Source of the DNA: Aliiruegeria sabulilitoris
GTDB taxonomy: Bacteria > Pseudomonadota > Alphaproteobacteria > Rhodobacterales > Rhodobacteraceae
Reading direction: 5' to 3'
Assembly (NCBI RefSeq): GCF_001558155.1
Contig: NZ_LOAS01000002.1
Span: 62,001 to 126,000, forward strand
Length of the DNA: 64,000 nucleotides
Shown: positions 25,472 to 34,488 of the stretch, one piece after another
Numbering within the stretch: position 1 is the stretch's first letter
How the letters are laid out: every line of letters starts with the position of its first letter
Made by a program: the position numbers and the translations under genes
The notes under the pieces: generated by a model
Database searches by the model: none
What the model saw: only the letters and a program-made list of their open reading frames with translations
What the model was told of the DNA's origin: nothing

Positions 25472-26598
25472 TTTGATGGCTCCTTGGGAATTTGAATGTG
25501 GAAGGGGCTGAACCATCCGGTCTCGGCATCGCTGTGGCAGGCCGAACAATTCGATTTCGAGTAGACAGGGGCGCGCAGGAAGATCTCTTCTCGAACGTCT
25601 TGGTGCAGATGGTTCCAGGCGCGGCTCTCGGTCATGGATACGGCCGAGGTCCCGAGGGTGCCTGCAAACATCCGCGCCGGGCGGGTTTGAGCGGTGGCGG
25701 CATCATGGGCCACGAGCCAGTCGGTGATACGAGCCGTCGTCTCGGCATCCAGGCTGGCATCCTCGCCATAATGGTCTTCGAGCCCAGCCATGAGCGCGCG
25801 CCACTCCGCCCCCGTCAGCAGGCTGGGGTGATAGGCAAGGTGACAGGCGGAACACTCATCGACAAAACTTGCATCCAGCTCGGCCACTGGCACGCCAATG
25901 GGTGTCTGGCGACCATTCGGCAGGAGCAGAATAGCGGTTGCGGCAAGCCCAAGGATCAGCATCAGCGCGAGGAGCGGACGCGCACGCTCCGGGTGGCCGG
26001 TGTGGTCTCCGGGGCGGCTCTCCTTGGTGCCTGTAAGCATGGAGAGGACCAGATTTTCTCGGCTGTAGCGGCTCTCAAGGATCGCGGCGGCGATATGGGC
26101 GAAGATCATCGCCAGAAGAAAAACGGCGAGCGCTTCATGGATTTCGAGCCCCGCCGCGCCAACCGGATATGGCAATGAGAGCAACGGACCAGTTCTCAAG
26201 GCACCGCCCAGCCCGGCAAGCCCGGTGACTCCGAGCGTCAGGACGATGCCAATCAGGCCCAGCATCATCACCCCGCCAGCCGGGTTGTGCCCAAGATACC
26301 GGCCAGACTCCTTGCCCGTCAGGTGAAAAAAAACCACGGCAGGCCGGCGCAGGAAGTCGGTGAACCGCGCATGGGTCGGCCCGAGGAAGCCCCAGATAAC
26401 CCGTGCAACCACCAGCGCGACAACCGAAAGACCGGCGACGATGTGAAGTGCGATCCAGGAGGCGTCGAGCACAAACCCGGTCACGGCGGCGATGGCAATG
26501 CAGGTCACGAGCAACCAGTGAAACAGGCGAACCCAGATATCCCAGACACGAACCCGCTCCGGGCGGTCACATATCTCGGTGGTCGTTGCGTCGGTCAT
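25468..26598 (-). CDS. Cytochrome b561 fused to a diheme-cytochrome-c-like domain
   Basis: 376-residue membrane electron carrier. The N-terminal half is a prokaryotic b561 domain with four to five membrane helices; histidines for two b hemes are visible in VRLFHWLLVT, IALHIVAGL and GLEIHEALAV. After a further membrane helix (LLALMLILGLAATAILLL) comes a periplasmic domain resembling the separate DHC protein, with CSACH sites in VDECSACHLAYH and SNCSACHSD. It should pass quinol electrons to SHP via DHC. ATG 26598 has GGAG upstream. The fusion is unusual compared with the unfused b-type gene of R. sphaeroides. Confidence 0.9.
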   Translation of the reverse strand: MTDATTTEICDRPERVRVWDIWVRLFHWLLVTCIAIAAVTGFVLDASWIALHIVAGLSVVALVVARVIWGFLGPTHARFTDFLRRPAVVFFHLTGKESGRYLGHNPAGGVMMLGLIGIVLTLGVTGLAGLGGALRTGPLLSLPYPVGAAGLEIHEALAVFLLAMIFAHIAAAILESRYSRENLVLSMLTGTKESRPGDHTGHPERARPLLALMLILGLAATAILLLPNGRQTPIGVPVAELDASFVDECSACHLAYHPSLLTGAEWRALMAGLEDHYGEDASLDAETTARITDWLVAHDAATAQTRPARMFAGTLGTSAVSMTESRAWNHLHQDVREEIFLRAPVYSKSNCSACHSDAETGWFSPFHIQIPKEPSK

Positions 26599-26653
26599 TC
26601 CATGTCTCCGGGGCCCGGTTTCGAGCGGCTGAAGACAGGATGACATGGAGGTG

Positions 26654-26693
26654 CTGACGACGGCCTGACCGTTGGTGTCAGCGGTTTGTCAGC
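26654..26693 (-). promoter_or_regulatory. Tandem 11-bp repeats upstream of the cytochrome b gene
   Basis: On the minus strand GGTCAG-GCCGT-CGTCAG (26670-26654) nearly copies the box in the PepSY promoter, including the GCCG spacer. Beside it, on the plus strand, TGTCAG-CGGTT-TGTCAG (26676-26692) repeats the same half-sites with the same 11-bp period. Such direct repeats are the usual target of OmpR/PhoP-type regulators, one of which is encoded in this operon. Confidence 0.6.
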
Positions 26694-28044
26694 TTCGGGA
26701 TGGCGCTGCCGGCAGCGTCACTCGGACCGACAAGCCGGGAGTTCCGGGGTGAAGTTTCAGCCCGCCGCCAAGCGCCTCGGCAAGCTCCGACGCAATCGCC
26801 AGCCCGAACCCGCTCCCCGGGGAGCTCTCGTCGGCACGCACCCCGCGATGGGTCATCTCGGCCAGCCTGTCGGGCGGGATGCCGGGGCCATCATCTTCAA
26901 CACTTATCTCGACGTTTTGCCCAACCCGGCTTGCATCGATACGTATACGGGAGGTCGCGTGGCGCGCAGCGTTCTCGGTCACCGCGCCAAGGATCTCGGT
27001 CAGATCCCCGGCATCCGCCCGCGCGGACAGCATCGGCTCGACATGGACTGACCACTCTTTCTCGTCACCGGGCGCACTGCGACGCAGCACGCGCAGGACG
27101 TCCTCCATAACCTGTGCAATGTCGCAGCAGGCGGTTTCGCGATGGAGCGAGGCCCGGGCACGCATCAATTCCCGGTCGACATGCCCTCGCATCGTCTCGA
27201 CGGTTTCCTCGATCGCGTCCGCATGGCTCTCCTGCCCGCTCGCCCGCAACCGCCTCGCCTCGCCAAGAAGCGCCTGCAACGGCGTCTTGAGCCCGTGCGC
27301 CAGATCGGCGGCACGCATTCCGGCACGGGAAATCTCTTCCTCGCGTTCGGACAACAAGGCGTCTACCTCGCTTGCCAGAGGGATCACCTCGGTCGGAAAG
27401 TCTTCGCCAAGCCGGCGCGACTGCCCGGACCGGATTGCCCCGATCCGGGCCTCGACCCGCCCCAGCGGCCTGAGCCCGATGGTGACCTGCGCGGCCATGG
27501 CAAGGATCAGCACTGCGGCGAGGATCAGCAGGAAGGGCAACAGATCCGAGGCAAAATCTCTGTTCGCCGCCTTCAGATCGGCACGATCCACGGCGACGGC
27601 GGCCCGCATCGGCGTCTCGCGCAGCCGTGGCGGGAGGATCACGCTGCGCTCGACCGTCAAGAGCGATTGCCCGGCCGGTCCTTCGAGCGTGTGAACATGC
27701 TCTCCCCCATCGGGCAGATCATCGACCGGCAAGGGGATCTCATGGTCCCAAAGCGAGCGCGATCTGAGCAGGCGTCCTTCGACCGCTATCTGCCAGTAAA
27801 GCCCGCCGAGCGGTCGGTGGAAGCGCGGATCGGCGGGCCTGTTGGAGAGGAAGATCTCCCCCTCTGCGTCTCTTTCGACGCCCGAGAGCACCTGATCCAA
27901 CTGGACCGAAAGCTCCGCAAGGGCGCGCCGTTCCACATGCGCGGCAAACAGCCAGGAAATGCCCGCGGCGGCTATAGCCAGTGCGAACAGAACCGACACC
28001 GCTCCCGCAACGAGGAGCCGGAGGCGGAGCGAATAGGATCTCAC
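26689..28044 (-). CDS. Sensor histidine kinase (PhoQ/QseC-like)
   Basis: 451-residue membrane kinase. Two membrane helices (about 10-35 and 168-188) enclose a ~130-residue periplasmic sensor. A HAMP-like linker follows, then the dimerisation helix with phospho-accepting His250 in ADLAHGLKTPL. The ATPase domain carries the N box TENAARHA, the G1 box EDDGPGIP and the G2 box GSGFGLAIA. Its start overlaps the response-regulator stop (ATGA). The redox genes downstream suggest it senses an envelope or redox signal that calls for SHP, but the ligand is not evident. Confidence 0.92.
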   Translation of the reverse strand: MRSYSLRLRLLVAGAVSVLFALAIAAAGISWLFAAHVERRALAELSVQLDQVLSGVERDAEGEIFLSNRPADPRFHRPLGGLYWQIAVEGRLLRSRSLWDHEIPLPVDDLPDGGEHVHTLEGPAGQSLLTVERSVILPPRLRETPMRAAVAVDRADLKAANRDFASDLLPFLLILAAVLILAMAAQVTIGLRPLGRVEARIGAIRSGQSRRLGEDFPTEVIPLASEVDALLSEREEEISRAGMRAADLAHGLKTPLQALLGEARRLRASGQESHADAIEETVETMRGHVDRELMRARASLHRETACCDIAQVMEDVLRVLRRSAPGDEKEWSVHVEPMLSARADAGDLTEILGAVTENAARHATSRIRIDASRVGQNVEISVEDDGPGIPPDRLAEMTHRGVRADESSPGSGFGLAIASELAEALGGGLKLHPGTPGLSVRVTLPAAPSRS

Positions 28045-28712
28045 CTGCCCGGCCCCAGCGGCTCAAGGAAATAGCCGAAACCCCGACGGGTTCCGAGCAC
28101 ATTCGGCCCGAGCTTCCGGCGCAGGCGGGCTACGACGGCTTCAAGCGCATTGGCCTCCCGCGCATCCTCATCCCCATAAAGATGCTCAAGCAACTCGACG
28201 GGCGGGATGATCCTGTCCTTGTGCAACATCAGGTAGGACAGCAGCCGGTATTCAAGCGCGGTGACCGATAGCGGAACGCCGCGCAGCGACACGAACATCC
28301 GGTTGGTGTCGATGGCAAGCTCACCCGCCTCCTGCAGCGCCGAGCCGCGTCCGGCGGAGCGCCGCACAAGCGCCCGGGCGCGGGCAACCAGCTCTTCCAT
28401 GCGGAACGGCTTGGGCAGGTAGTCGTCGGCGCCCGCGTCGATCCCTTCCACGCGTTCCGCCCATGCTCCGCGCGCCGTCAGCACAAGCACGGGCATCTCC
28501 CGGCCGTTTCCGCGCCAGCGCTTCAGAACCGTCAGCCCGTCGAGCCGCGGCAAGCCGAGATCGAGCACCACAAGGTCATACTCCTCGGTATCCCCCAGAA
28601 ACCACGCGTTTTCGCCGTCGCCGCAGGATTCCACGCGAAACCCGGCGCTCTCCAGCGCGGCTTTCAGATCGGAAGCGATCCTTGCGTCGTCCTCGACGAC
28701 CAGCACGCGCAT
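28041..28712 (-). CDS. OmpR-family response regulator
   Basis: 223-residue regulator. The receiver domain has the acidic pair in VVEDDARIA, phospho-acceptor Asp51 in VVLDLGLPRLDGL and the conserved Lys101 in LPKPFRM. The C-terminal winged helix ends RRKLGPNVLGTRRGFGYFL. It is cotranscribed with its kinase and preceded by the PepSY gene. The TGTCAG tandem repeats at both promoters of the locus are its most likely binding sites. Confidence 0.93.
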   Translation of the reverse strand: MRVLVVEDDARIASDLKAALESAGFRVESCGDGENAWFLGDTEEYDLVVLDLGLPRLDGLTVLKRWRGNGREMPVLVLTARGAWAERVEGIDAGADDYLPKPFRMEELVARARALVRRSAGRGSALQEAGELAIDTNRMFVSLRGVPLSVTALEYRLLSYLMLHKDRIIPPVELLEHLYGDEDAREANALEAVVARLRRKLGPNVLGTRRGFGYFLEPLGPGR

Positions 28713-28717
28713 AGGCT

Positions 28718-29005
28718 TCAGTCCCCCTCTTCCTCAAGGATATCGCCGGTTGCAGCATCCACCAGGATCTCGAAGATTCGCCCTTCCGGCGTAATCATCT
28801 CAAACTCGTACACATACTGCCCGTTTTCGCGTTCCAGTTCGACCTCGAGTGGCGTGGCGGAATAGCGCTCCGAAACATCCTGCATCACCGTCGCAAGAGG
28901 CAGGATTTCATGGCGGGATGCAGCCTCGCGCGCGAGGTCATGGTCGGACTCGGCTATGGCCGGCCCGGCAAAGAACAGGATCAGGAGAACGCAGAGGTGT
29001 TTCAC
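28718..29005 (-). CDS. Secreted PepSY-domain protein
   Basis: 95-residue periplasmic protein with a signal peptide (KHLCVLLILFFAGPAIA) and a single PepSY domain ending in the typical YEFEMITPEGRIFEILVDAATGDIL-type strand pair. Such small PepSY proteins are often encoded with two-component systems and may modulate the kinase. The start is GTG 29005 with no good ribosome site; the signal peptide begins directly there. It is the first gene of the cluster, five bases before the regulator gene. Confidence 0.8.
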   Translation of the reverse strand: MKHLCVLLILFFAGPAIAESDHDLAREAASRHEILPLATVMQDVSERYSATPLEVELERENGQYVYEFEMITPEGRIFEILVDAATGDILEEEGD

Positions 29006-29029
29006 GGGCGCCAGTATTGCGAATTCGAC

Positions 29030-29047
29030 CTGACAGCGGCCTGACAG
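29030..29047 (-). promoter_or_regulatory. Tandem 11-bp repeat in the PepSY/two-component promoter
   Basis: The minus strand reads CTGTCAG-GCCG-CTGTCAG, two identical half-sites 11 bp apart, 25 bp before the PepSY start codon. The same element recurs before the cytochrome b gene, supporting autoregulation by the OmpR-type regulator. Confidence 0.6.
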
Positions 29048-29172
29048 CCGCCGCCGACATTTCGCATAGCATCACTTCAGCCGCCCGCGGTCCAGAACGG
29101 TTTGATCCTGCGGGCTTCACTCGGAGAGTGATTTCCCGGGTGAACCAAAATCCGCCCCGACGGCGGGGAGGG

Positions 29173-32100
29173 TCATGATGCCGGTGCCGAGGCCCCCGCC
29201 TGTTCCTTCACCCGTGTCCGGTTGAAGATCCGTGCCACCACCACGAAGAAGAGCGGCACGAAGACCACGCCCAGAACCGTACCCGTGATCGTTCCGCCGA
29301 GCACGGCGGAGCCAACTGCCGTGCGGCCCCCGGCACCGGCCCCGGTGGACAGCACCAGTGGAACCACGCCAAGTGTGAAGGCCAGCGAGGTCATGATGAT
29401 CGGGCGGAAACGCTGGCGCGCGGCCTCCTTCACGGCGGAATAGAGATCCTCGCCTGCCTCGAAACGTTCGCGCGCGAATTCCACGATCAGGATCGCGTTC
29501 TTGCCGGTCAGTCCGATCACCGTCAGCAGGCCCACCTGAAAGAAGACGCCGTTCTCGAAGCCGAACCAATAGGCCGCGCCCATCGTGCCGAGCACCCCGA
29601 TGGGCATCGCCAGCATGACCGAGAACGGGATCGCCCAGCTTTCATAGAGTGCCGCGAGGCACAAGAAGATCGCCGCCAGCGAGAGCGCGTAGAGCATCGG
29701 TGCCGACCCGCCGGATTTCAGCTCTTCCAGCGACAGCCCCGTCCAGGCGGCGCTGTAGCCGGGGGGAAGTTCGGCCACGAGGCGCTCGATCTCGGCAATC
29801 GCCTCGCCAGTGGTTACGCCCGGCGCGGGTGAGCCCTGAATCTGCATCGCGGGAATGCCGTTATAGCGGTTGAGACCTTGCGGTCCGTATTCCCAACTCT
29901 CGCTGGTGAAGTTGGCAAAGGGGACCAGATCGCCATTGGCGTTACGGACCCGCCATTTCTGCAGGTCGGACGGCGTCGCGCGGCTTTCCGGTTCACCTTG
30001 AACATAGACCCGCTTGATCCGACCGTTATCGTTGAAATCGTTCACGTAGCTTCCGGCCCAGGCGATGTTGAGCGTGGTCCCGACATTGGCGGGTGTGACT
30101 CCCACGGCGCCGGCGGCGCGCCAGTCGATATCCAGCTTGAACTGCGCCGCGTCCTCCATGCCCGATGGCCGGATGGAACCGATGAGCGGGCTTTGACCCG
30201 CCATGCCGAGCAGCTGGTTACGCGCCGTCAGGATCTGCTCATGTGTCTGGCCGCTTTGTGCTTGCAGGAAGAAATCGAAGCCCGAGACGTTGCCCAATTC
30301 GGGCACGGACGGCGGCACGATAGGAAAGACCATCGCATCGCGGATCCCCATGAAGGCCGGGAAGGCCCGCCCAGCCACCGCCTGAACGGATTGCGCGGGC
30401 GATGGGCGCTCCTCCCAATCCTTCATCCGGATGAAGGCGAGCCCCATGTTCTGCCCCTGCCCTGCGAAGCTGAACCCTACAACACCGAAGCTGGACTCGA
30501 CATTGTCGGCTTCGGCGGTTCTGAAGTGGGTCTCGACCTGTTTGACCACCTCTTGCGTGCGTTCGGCCGTGGCCCCGGTTGGCCCCTGTATGAGCGTCAA
30601 CAGGATGCCCTGGTCCTCGTCGGGCAAAAAGCCTGTCGGGGTGTTCTGGAACAGAAACACCATGCCGTAGCCGAGCGCCGCATAGAGGATCAGCACCCGG
30701 AACGGCCGCCGGATCAGGTAGCCCACCGTGCCAGCATAACCGCCGGTCACCTTGTCGAACCCCTTGTTGAACCAGCCCAGCGGGCCGCGGCTTGCGTGAT
30801 GCGCGTCCTTTGCCCTGAGCAACGTCGCGCAGAGCGCCGGCGTCAGCGTCAGCGCCACCAGCACCGACAGCCCCATGGCCGAGACGATGGTGATCGAGAA
30901 TTGTCGATAGATCACCCCGGTGGAGCCGCCGAAGAAGGCCATCGGCACGAAAACCGCCGACAAAACCAGCGCGATGCCGATCAGCGCGCCGGTGATCTGC
31001 CCCATGGATTTCCGCGTCGCCTCGCGCGGGGAGAGCCCCTCCTCCTCCATGATCCGCTCGACATTCTCGACCACGACAATGGCGTCATCCACCAGCAGGC
31101 CAATGGCAAGCACCATCGCGAGCATGGTCAGGGTGTTGATCGTGAAACCGGCCACCGACAGGATCGCGAAGGTGCCGAGGATGACGACGGGCACCGCGAG
31201 CGTCGGGATCAGGGTTGCGCGGAAGTTCTGCAGGAAGAGCAGCATCACCACGAAGACGAGCCCGATCGCCTCGAAGAGCGTCTTTTGCACCTCGTTGATC
31301 GAAATCTCGATGAAGGGCGTTGTGTCATAGGGGATGACGTAGCTCACGCCTTCGGGGAAATACTGCGAGAACTCCTCGAGCCGTTCCTTCACCCGGTCGG
31401 CCGTATCGAGCGCATTGGCCCCGGAAGCGAGGTTGAGCGCCATGCCCGAAGCCGGCTGGCCGTTGAACCGGGCGATGGTGGAGTAGTTCTCTGCCCCGAT
31501 TTCCACCCGCGCCACATCGTGCAACAGGACGAGGCCGCCATCCGTCTCCGAACGCAGAACGATGTTGCGGAAATCCTCCGGCGTCGCCAGCAAGGATTGC
31601 GCGGTGATCGTGGCATTTAGCTGTTGGCCGGCAGGTGCGGGAAGCGAGCCGAAGGAGCCCGCCGAGATTTGCGCGTTCTGGGCCGAGACCGCGCTTACCA
31701 CGTCCGAAGGCGTCATCTCGAAGGCGGCGAGCTTGGACGGATCGAGCCAGATCCGCATGGCGTATTGCGCGCCAAAGACCTGCGCACCGCCCACGCCTTC
31801 GATACGAGAGAATTCGTCGACCATGTTGGTGTTCAGGTAGTCTGAGAGGTCAGCCTGATCGAGCCGTCCGTCTTCCGAGATCAGCGCGATGACCATCAGG
31901 AAGGAGGAGGACGCCTTCTGGACCCGCACCCCGAGCCGTTGAACCGTCTCCGGGAGTTGCGTCGTAGCCTGCGCGAGCTTGTTCTGCACCTGCACCTGGG
32001 CCACGTCCGGGTCCGTGCCCGTCTCGAAGGTCAGCGTGATGGTGGCCGTTCCGGCAGAAGTCGAGGAGGACGACATGTAGCTCATGCCATCGAGCCCGGT

Positions 32101-32307
32101 CATCTGCTGCTCGATGATCTGTGTCACCGTGTTGGCCACTGTTTCGGCCGAGGCACCGGGGTATTGCGCGCTGATCCGCACGGATGGCGGCGCGATTTGC
32201 GGATATTGGGCGATCGGGAGCGTAAAGACCGAAAGCAGTCCGACACCCATGATGAGGATCGAGATCACCCAGGCGAAGACGGGCCGATCAATGAAAAAGC
32301 GAGCCAT
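29173..32307 (-). CDS. RND-family multidrug efflux permease (AcrB/HAE1 type)
   Basis: 1044-residue inner-membrane proton antiporter starting MARFFIDRPVFAWVISILIM, with 12 expected membrane helices and two large periplasmic loops. The proton-relay Asp pair lies in GLLVDDAIVVVENVERIM. Start 32307 is supported by GGAG seven bases upstream. It follows the membrane-fusion gene by 22 bp. No outer-membrane channel gene is present, so it should use a TolC-type protein from elsewhere. Typical substrates are antibiotics, detergents and dyes. Confidence 0.94.
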   Translation of the reverse strand: MARFFIDRPVFAWVISILIMGVGLLSVFTLPIAQYPQIAPPSVRISAQYPGASAETVANTVTQIIEQQMTGLDGMSYMSSSSTSAGTATITLTFETGTDPDVAQVQVQNKLAQATTQLPETVQRLGVRVQKASSSFLMVIALISEDGRLDQADLSDYLNTNMVDEFSRIEGVGGAQVFGAQYAMRIWLDPSKLAAFEMTPSDVVSAVSAQNAQISAGSFGSLPAPAGQQLNATITAQSLLATPEDFRNIVLRSETDGGLVLLHDVARVEIGAENYSTIARFNGQPASGMALNLASGANALDTADRVKERLEEFSQYFPEGVSYVIPYDTTPFIEISINEVQKTLFEAIGLVFVVMLLFLQNFRATLIPTLAVPVVILGTFAILSVAGFTINTLTMLAMVLAIGLLVDDAIVVVENVERIMEEEGLSPREATRKSMGQITGALIGIALVLSAVFVPMAFFGGSTGVIYRQFSITIVSAMGLSVLVALTLTPALCATLLRAKDAHHASRGPLGWFNKGFDKVTGGYAGTVGYLIRRPFRVLILYAALGYGMVFLFQNTPTGFLPDEDQGILLTLIQGPTGATAERTQEVVKQVETHFRTAEADNVESSFGVVGFSFAGQGQNMGLAFIRMKDWEERPSPAQSVQAVAGRAFPAFMGIRDAMVFPIVPPSVPELGNVSGFDFFLQAQSGQTHEQILTARNQLLGMAGQSPLIGSIRPSGMEDAAQFKLDIDWRAAGAVGVTPANVGTTLNIAWAGSYVNDFNDNGRIKRVYVQGEPESRATPSDLQKWRVRNANGDLVPFANFTSESWEYGPQGLNRYNGIPAMQIQGSPAPGVTTGEAIAEIERLVAELPPGYSAAWTGLSLEELKSGGSAPMLYALSLAAIFLCLAALYESWAIPFSVMLAMPIGVLGTMGAAYWFGFENGVFFQVGLLTVIGLTGKNAILIVEFARERFEAGEDLYSAVKEAARQRFRPIIMTSLAFTLGVVPLVLSTGAGAGGRTAVGSAVLGGTITGTVLGVVFVPLFFVVVARIFNRTRVKEQAGASAPAS

Positions 32308-32329
32308 GACGATCTCCGATTTAAGGGGG

Positions 32330-33478
32330 TCAGTTGCCAGACGCAGCGGTGCTTGAGGCATCGCGCTCTTCCGGCAAGACCGTCATGCCGGGGGAAACCT
32401 TCTGAAGGCCGGCCACGATGATGCGGTCGCCTGGCGCGAGCCCCTCCGTCACGACCCATTGGTTACCGAGGTCACGCTGAACCGTCAGTTGGCGGGACTC
32501 GACCTGGTTGTCGGCGTTGACGACCATGGCCACCGGTCGACCGCGCCGGTCACGGCTCACGCCCTCTTGTGGCGCTAGAATGACATTCTCGATCACGGCC
32601 TGCGGCAGTTCGACCTGCACATACATCCCGGGGAGCAGGAACAATTCGGGGTTGGGGAACTCCAGCCGCAGCACGATCACGCCGGTCTGCTCGTTCACAT
32701 GCGGCTCCGCGGCTGCGAGGATTCCCTGATGCTCGTAGAGGCCACCATCGGCCAGGCGCAGCGAGACGCGCACGCTCGCATCCTCCGCCAGGCGCTGGCC
32801 CGCGCGCCGCCAGTGCAGGATCTCCGCGGCCGATTGCGTCACGTCCACATAGAGCGGATCGAGCTTGCGGATCACCGTCAGCGCGCTCGCCTGCCCGGCG
32901 GTCACCAGTGCGCCTTGGGTGGTCTGGCTCAGGCCCACCGTGCCGGAGATCGGCGCGGAGATCGTCGTCCGGTCGAGGTCAATCGTCGCGGCCAGAACCT
33001 GTGCCTCGGCGACCTTCACCGCCGCCGCGGCCACATCCAGCGCCGCAATCGCGTCATCGAGCACTTGTTGACTGGTCACGTTCCGCTGGCGCAGCTCTTC
33101 CTGCCGTGTCTTCTCGCGGTCGGCGGCCCGAAACTGCGCCTCGGCCTGCGCCAGGCTCGCCTCGGCCGCCGCCATCGCGGCCTCATAGCTGGCCGGATCA
33201 ATGCGGTAGAGCGCGGCGCCACGCTCGACGGGTTTGCCTTCTTCGAAGAGCCGCTCGGTCACGATCCCGCTCACCTGCGGACGCACTTCCGCAACGCCCG
33301 AGGCCGTGACACGGCCGGGAAGCGTCGATGTCAACGTAACGTCGCTTGCCTCAAGGGTCACAACCGTGACCGGCATCGGCGGGCGTTCGCCGCCCTGCTG
33401 CGCATGTGCAGATGGCACGGCCAAGCCAAGGCCAAGCGCCACGATCAGGATCGAAAAGGTAAATCGATTGAGCAGCAT
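32330..33478 (-). CDS. RND efflux periplasmic adaptor (AcrA type)
   Basis: 382-residue membrane-fusion protein. The signal peptide ends PSAHAQ with no lipobox cysteine, unlike lipoprotein AcrA. The first lipoyl half (RVTASGVAEVRPQVSGIV), a helical hairpin (about 95-165) and the second lipoyl half (SAPISGTVGLSQTTQGALV) precede the beta-barrel and membrane-proximal domains. GGAG precedes ATG 33478. It forms a two-gene operon with the permease and is divergent from a TetR regulator. Confidence 0.93.
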   Translation of the reverse strand: MLLNRFTFSILIVALGLGLAVPSAHAQQGGERPPMPVTVVTLEASDVTLTSTLPGRVTASGVAEVRPQVSGIVTERLFEEGKPVERGAALYRIDPASYEAAMAAAEASLAQAEAQFRAADREKTRQEELRQRNVTSQQVLDDAIAALDVAAAAVKVAEAQVLAATIDLDRTTISAPISGTVGLSQTTQGALVTAGQASALTVIRKLDPLYVDVTQSAAEILHWRRAGQRLAEDASVRVSLRLADGGLYEHQGILAAAEPHVNEQTGVIVLRLEFPNPELFLLPGMYVQVELPQAVIENVILAPQEGVSRDRRGRPVAMVVNADNQVESRQLTVQRDLGNQWVVTEGLAPGDRIIVAGLQKVSPGMTVLPEERDASSTAASGN

Positions 33479-33519
33479 AACGGGCTCCGGATGAATCACC
33501 CGCCGGCGCGGCGGATCTC

Positions 33520-33548
33520 TTGATTGCGGCAATTAAGGAAACTATAGA
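33520..33548 (+). promoter_or_regulatory. tetR promoter with overlapping palindrome
   Basis: TTGATT (33520-33525), 17 bp, then TATAGA (33543-33548) is a fair sigma-70 promoter for the regulator. The 17-bp near-palindrome TTGATTGCGGCAATTAA (33520-33536, one mismatch) covers its -35 and is a candidate TetR operator for both divergent units. Confidence 0.5.
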
Positions 33549-33615
33549 GTTTTGTAAAGGTGGATCATGGTGCCGGTGCCAGCCCTTTGCAGGTGCCATG
33601 ATGGGAGGAGACAGG

Positions 33616-34296
33616 ATGTCCGACAGATCGGTAGACCCTGCACGGGAGGAGGAGGAGAGCGTACGAAAGCGCGGTCGTCCGGTGCAGATGTGCCAAGCAG
33701 AACGGGAGGCGCTCGTGCTCGATTGCGCCATCGCGCTGTTGTCCGAAAAAGGGCCAGAAGACGTGACCATGGCCGATATCGCCCAGCGGGCCGGCATGTC
33801 CAAACGAACGCTCTATGCGCTTTACCATAGCCGCGAAGAGCTTCTCGGTGCCGGGCTCGCCAGAATGAGCGCTGCCCTGTTCCGCCCGCTCCACCCCGAT
33901 GAGCGCGACGCGTCGCTTGAGGAACGCTTGCGCATTCTCCTGACGCTGAACCCGGGGCCGGAGCCGCCTGAGGTCGTCATCGAGATGTTGCGCACCGTGA
34001 TTGCCGAGGCCCGCAGTTACCCCGAAATGGGCCGCAGTCTGAGCCGGAAAGGTCCGGGCCAGGTGGCCAGCCTGCTCTGCGAGGAACTGGTGCGCGCGGC
34101 AGATGCGGGGGAGATCGAGCTTGCGCCCGACGAGATCCCGCCCGCCGCCGAGCTGCTGGTCGACATGGTCCTGGGCAACGCCATTCCCTGCCTGCTCGAC
34201 CCCGACCGCATCCTTCGCCGTCCCGAAGAAAGGGCCGCCCGACGCGACAGGGCAATCGACATATTTCTCAACGGTGTACGCCCGCGCAGCAGGTGA
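33616..34296 (+). CDS. TetR/AcrR-family repressor
   Basis: 226-residue repressor. The helix-turn-helix reads VTMADIAQRAGMSKRTLYAL near residues 47-66, with the following YHSREELL. The C-terminal helical domain resembles TetR_C effector pockets. Start 33616 is favoured by GGAGGAG five bases upstream; earlier in-frame ATGs place this site inside the gene. Its divergence from the RND operon makes that pump the expected target, derepressed by pump substrates. Confidence 0.92.
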   Translation: MSDRSVDPAREEEESVRKRGRPVQMCQAEREALVLDCAIALLSEKGPEDVTMADIAQRAGMSKRTLYALYHSREELLGAGLARMSAALFRPLHPDERDASLEERLRILLTLNPGPEPPEVVIEMLRTVIAEARSYPEMGRSLSRKGPGQVASLLCEELVRAADAGEIELAPDEIPPAAELLVDMVLGNAIPCLLDPDRILRRPEERAARRDRAIDIFLNGVRPRSR

Positions 34297-34488
34297 CTTG
34301 CCCGGCAGCATTCCATCCAATCGGTATCGGTGTTTTCGTCTGGCGGGGTCTCGATTGCTGGCACTCGACATGCGCGCTCAACCCCGCGAAACGCTACGCG
34401 GGAATGGACCGGAGAAGCGGGGCTGCACACGGGTATCGCGGTGGCGTCCCCAAAGGCATCGCCGCGCCTGTTTCTGCGGATCGCGCTC

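Noticed and set aside
29878-31620. 580-codon plus-strand open frame inside the RND permease
   Set aside because: It is antisense to a well-conserved permease; the composition (His/Arg/Asp-rich) is that of a complementary-strand shadow.
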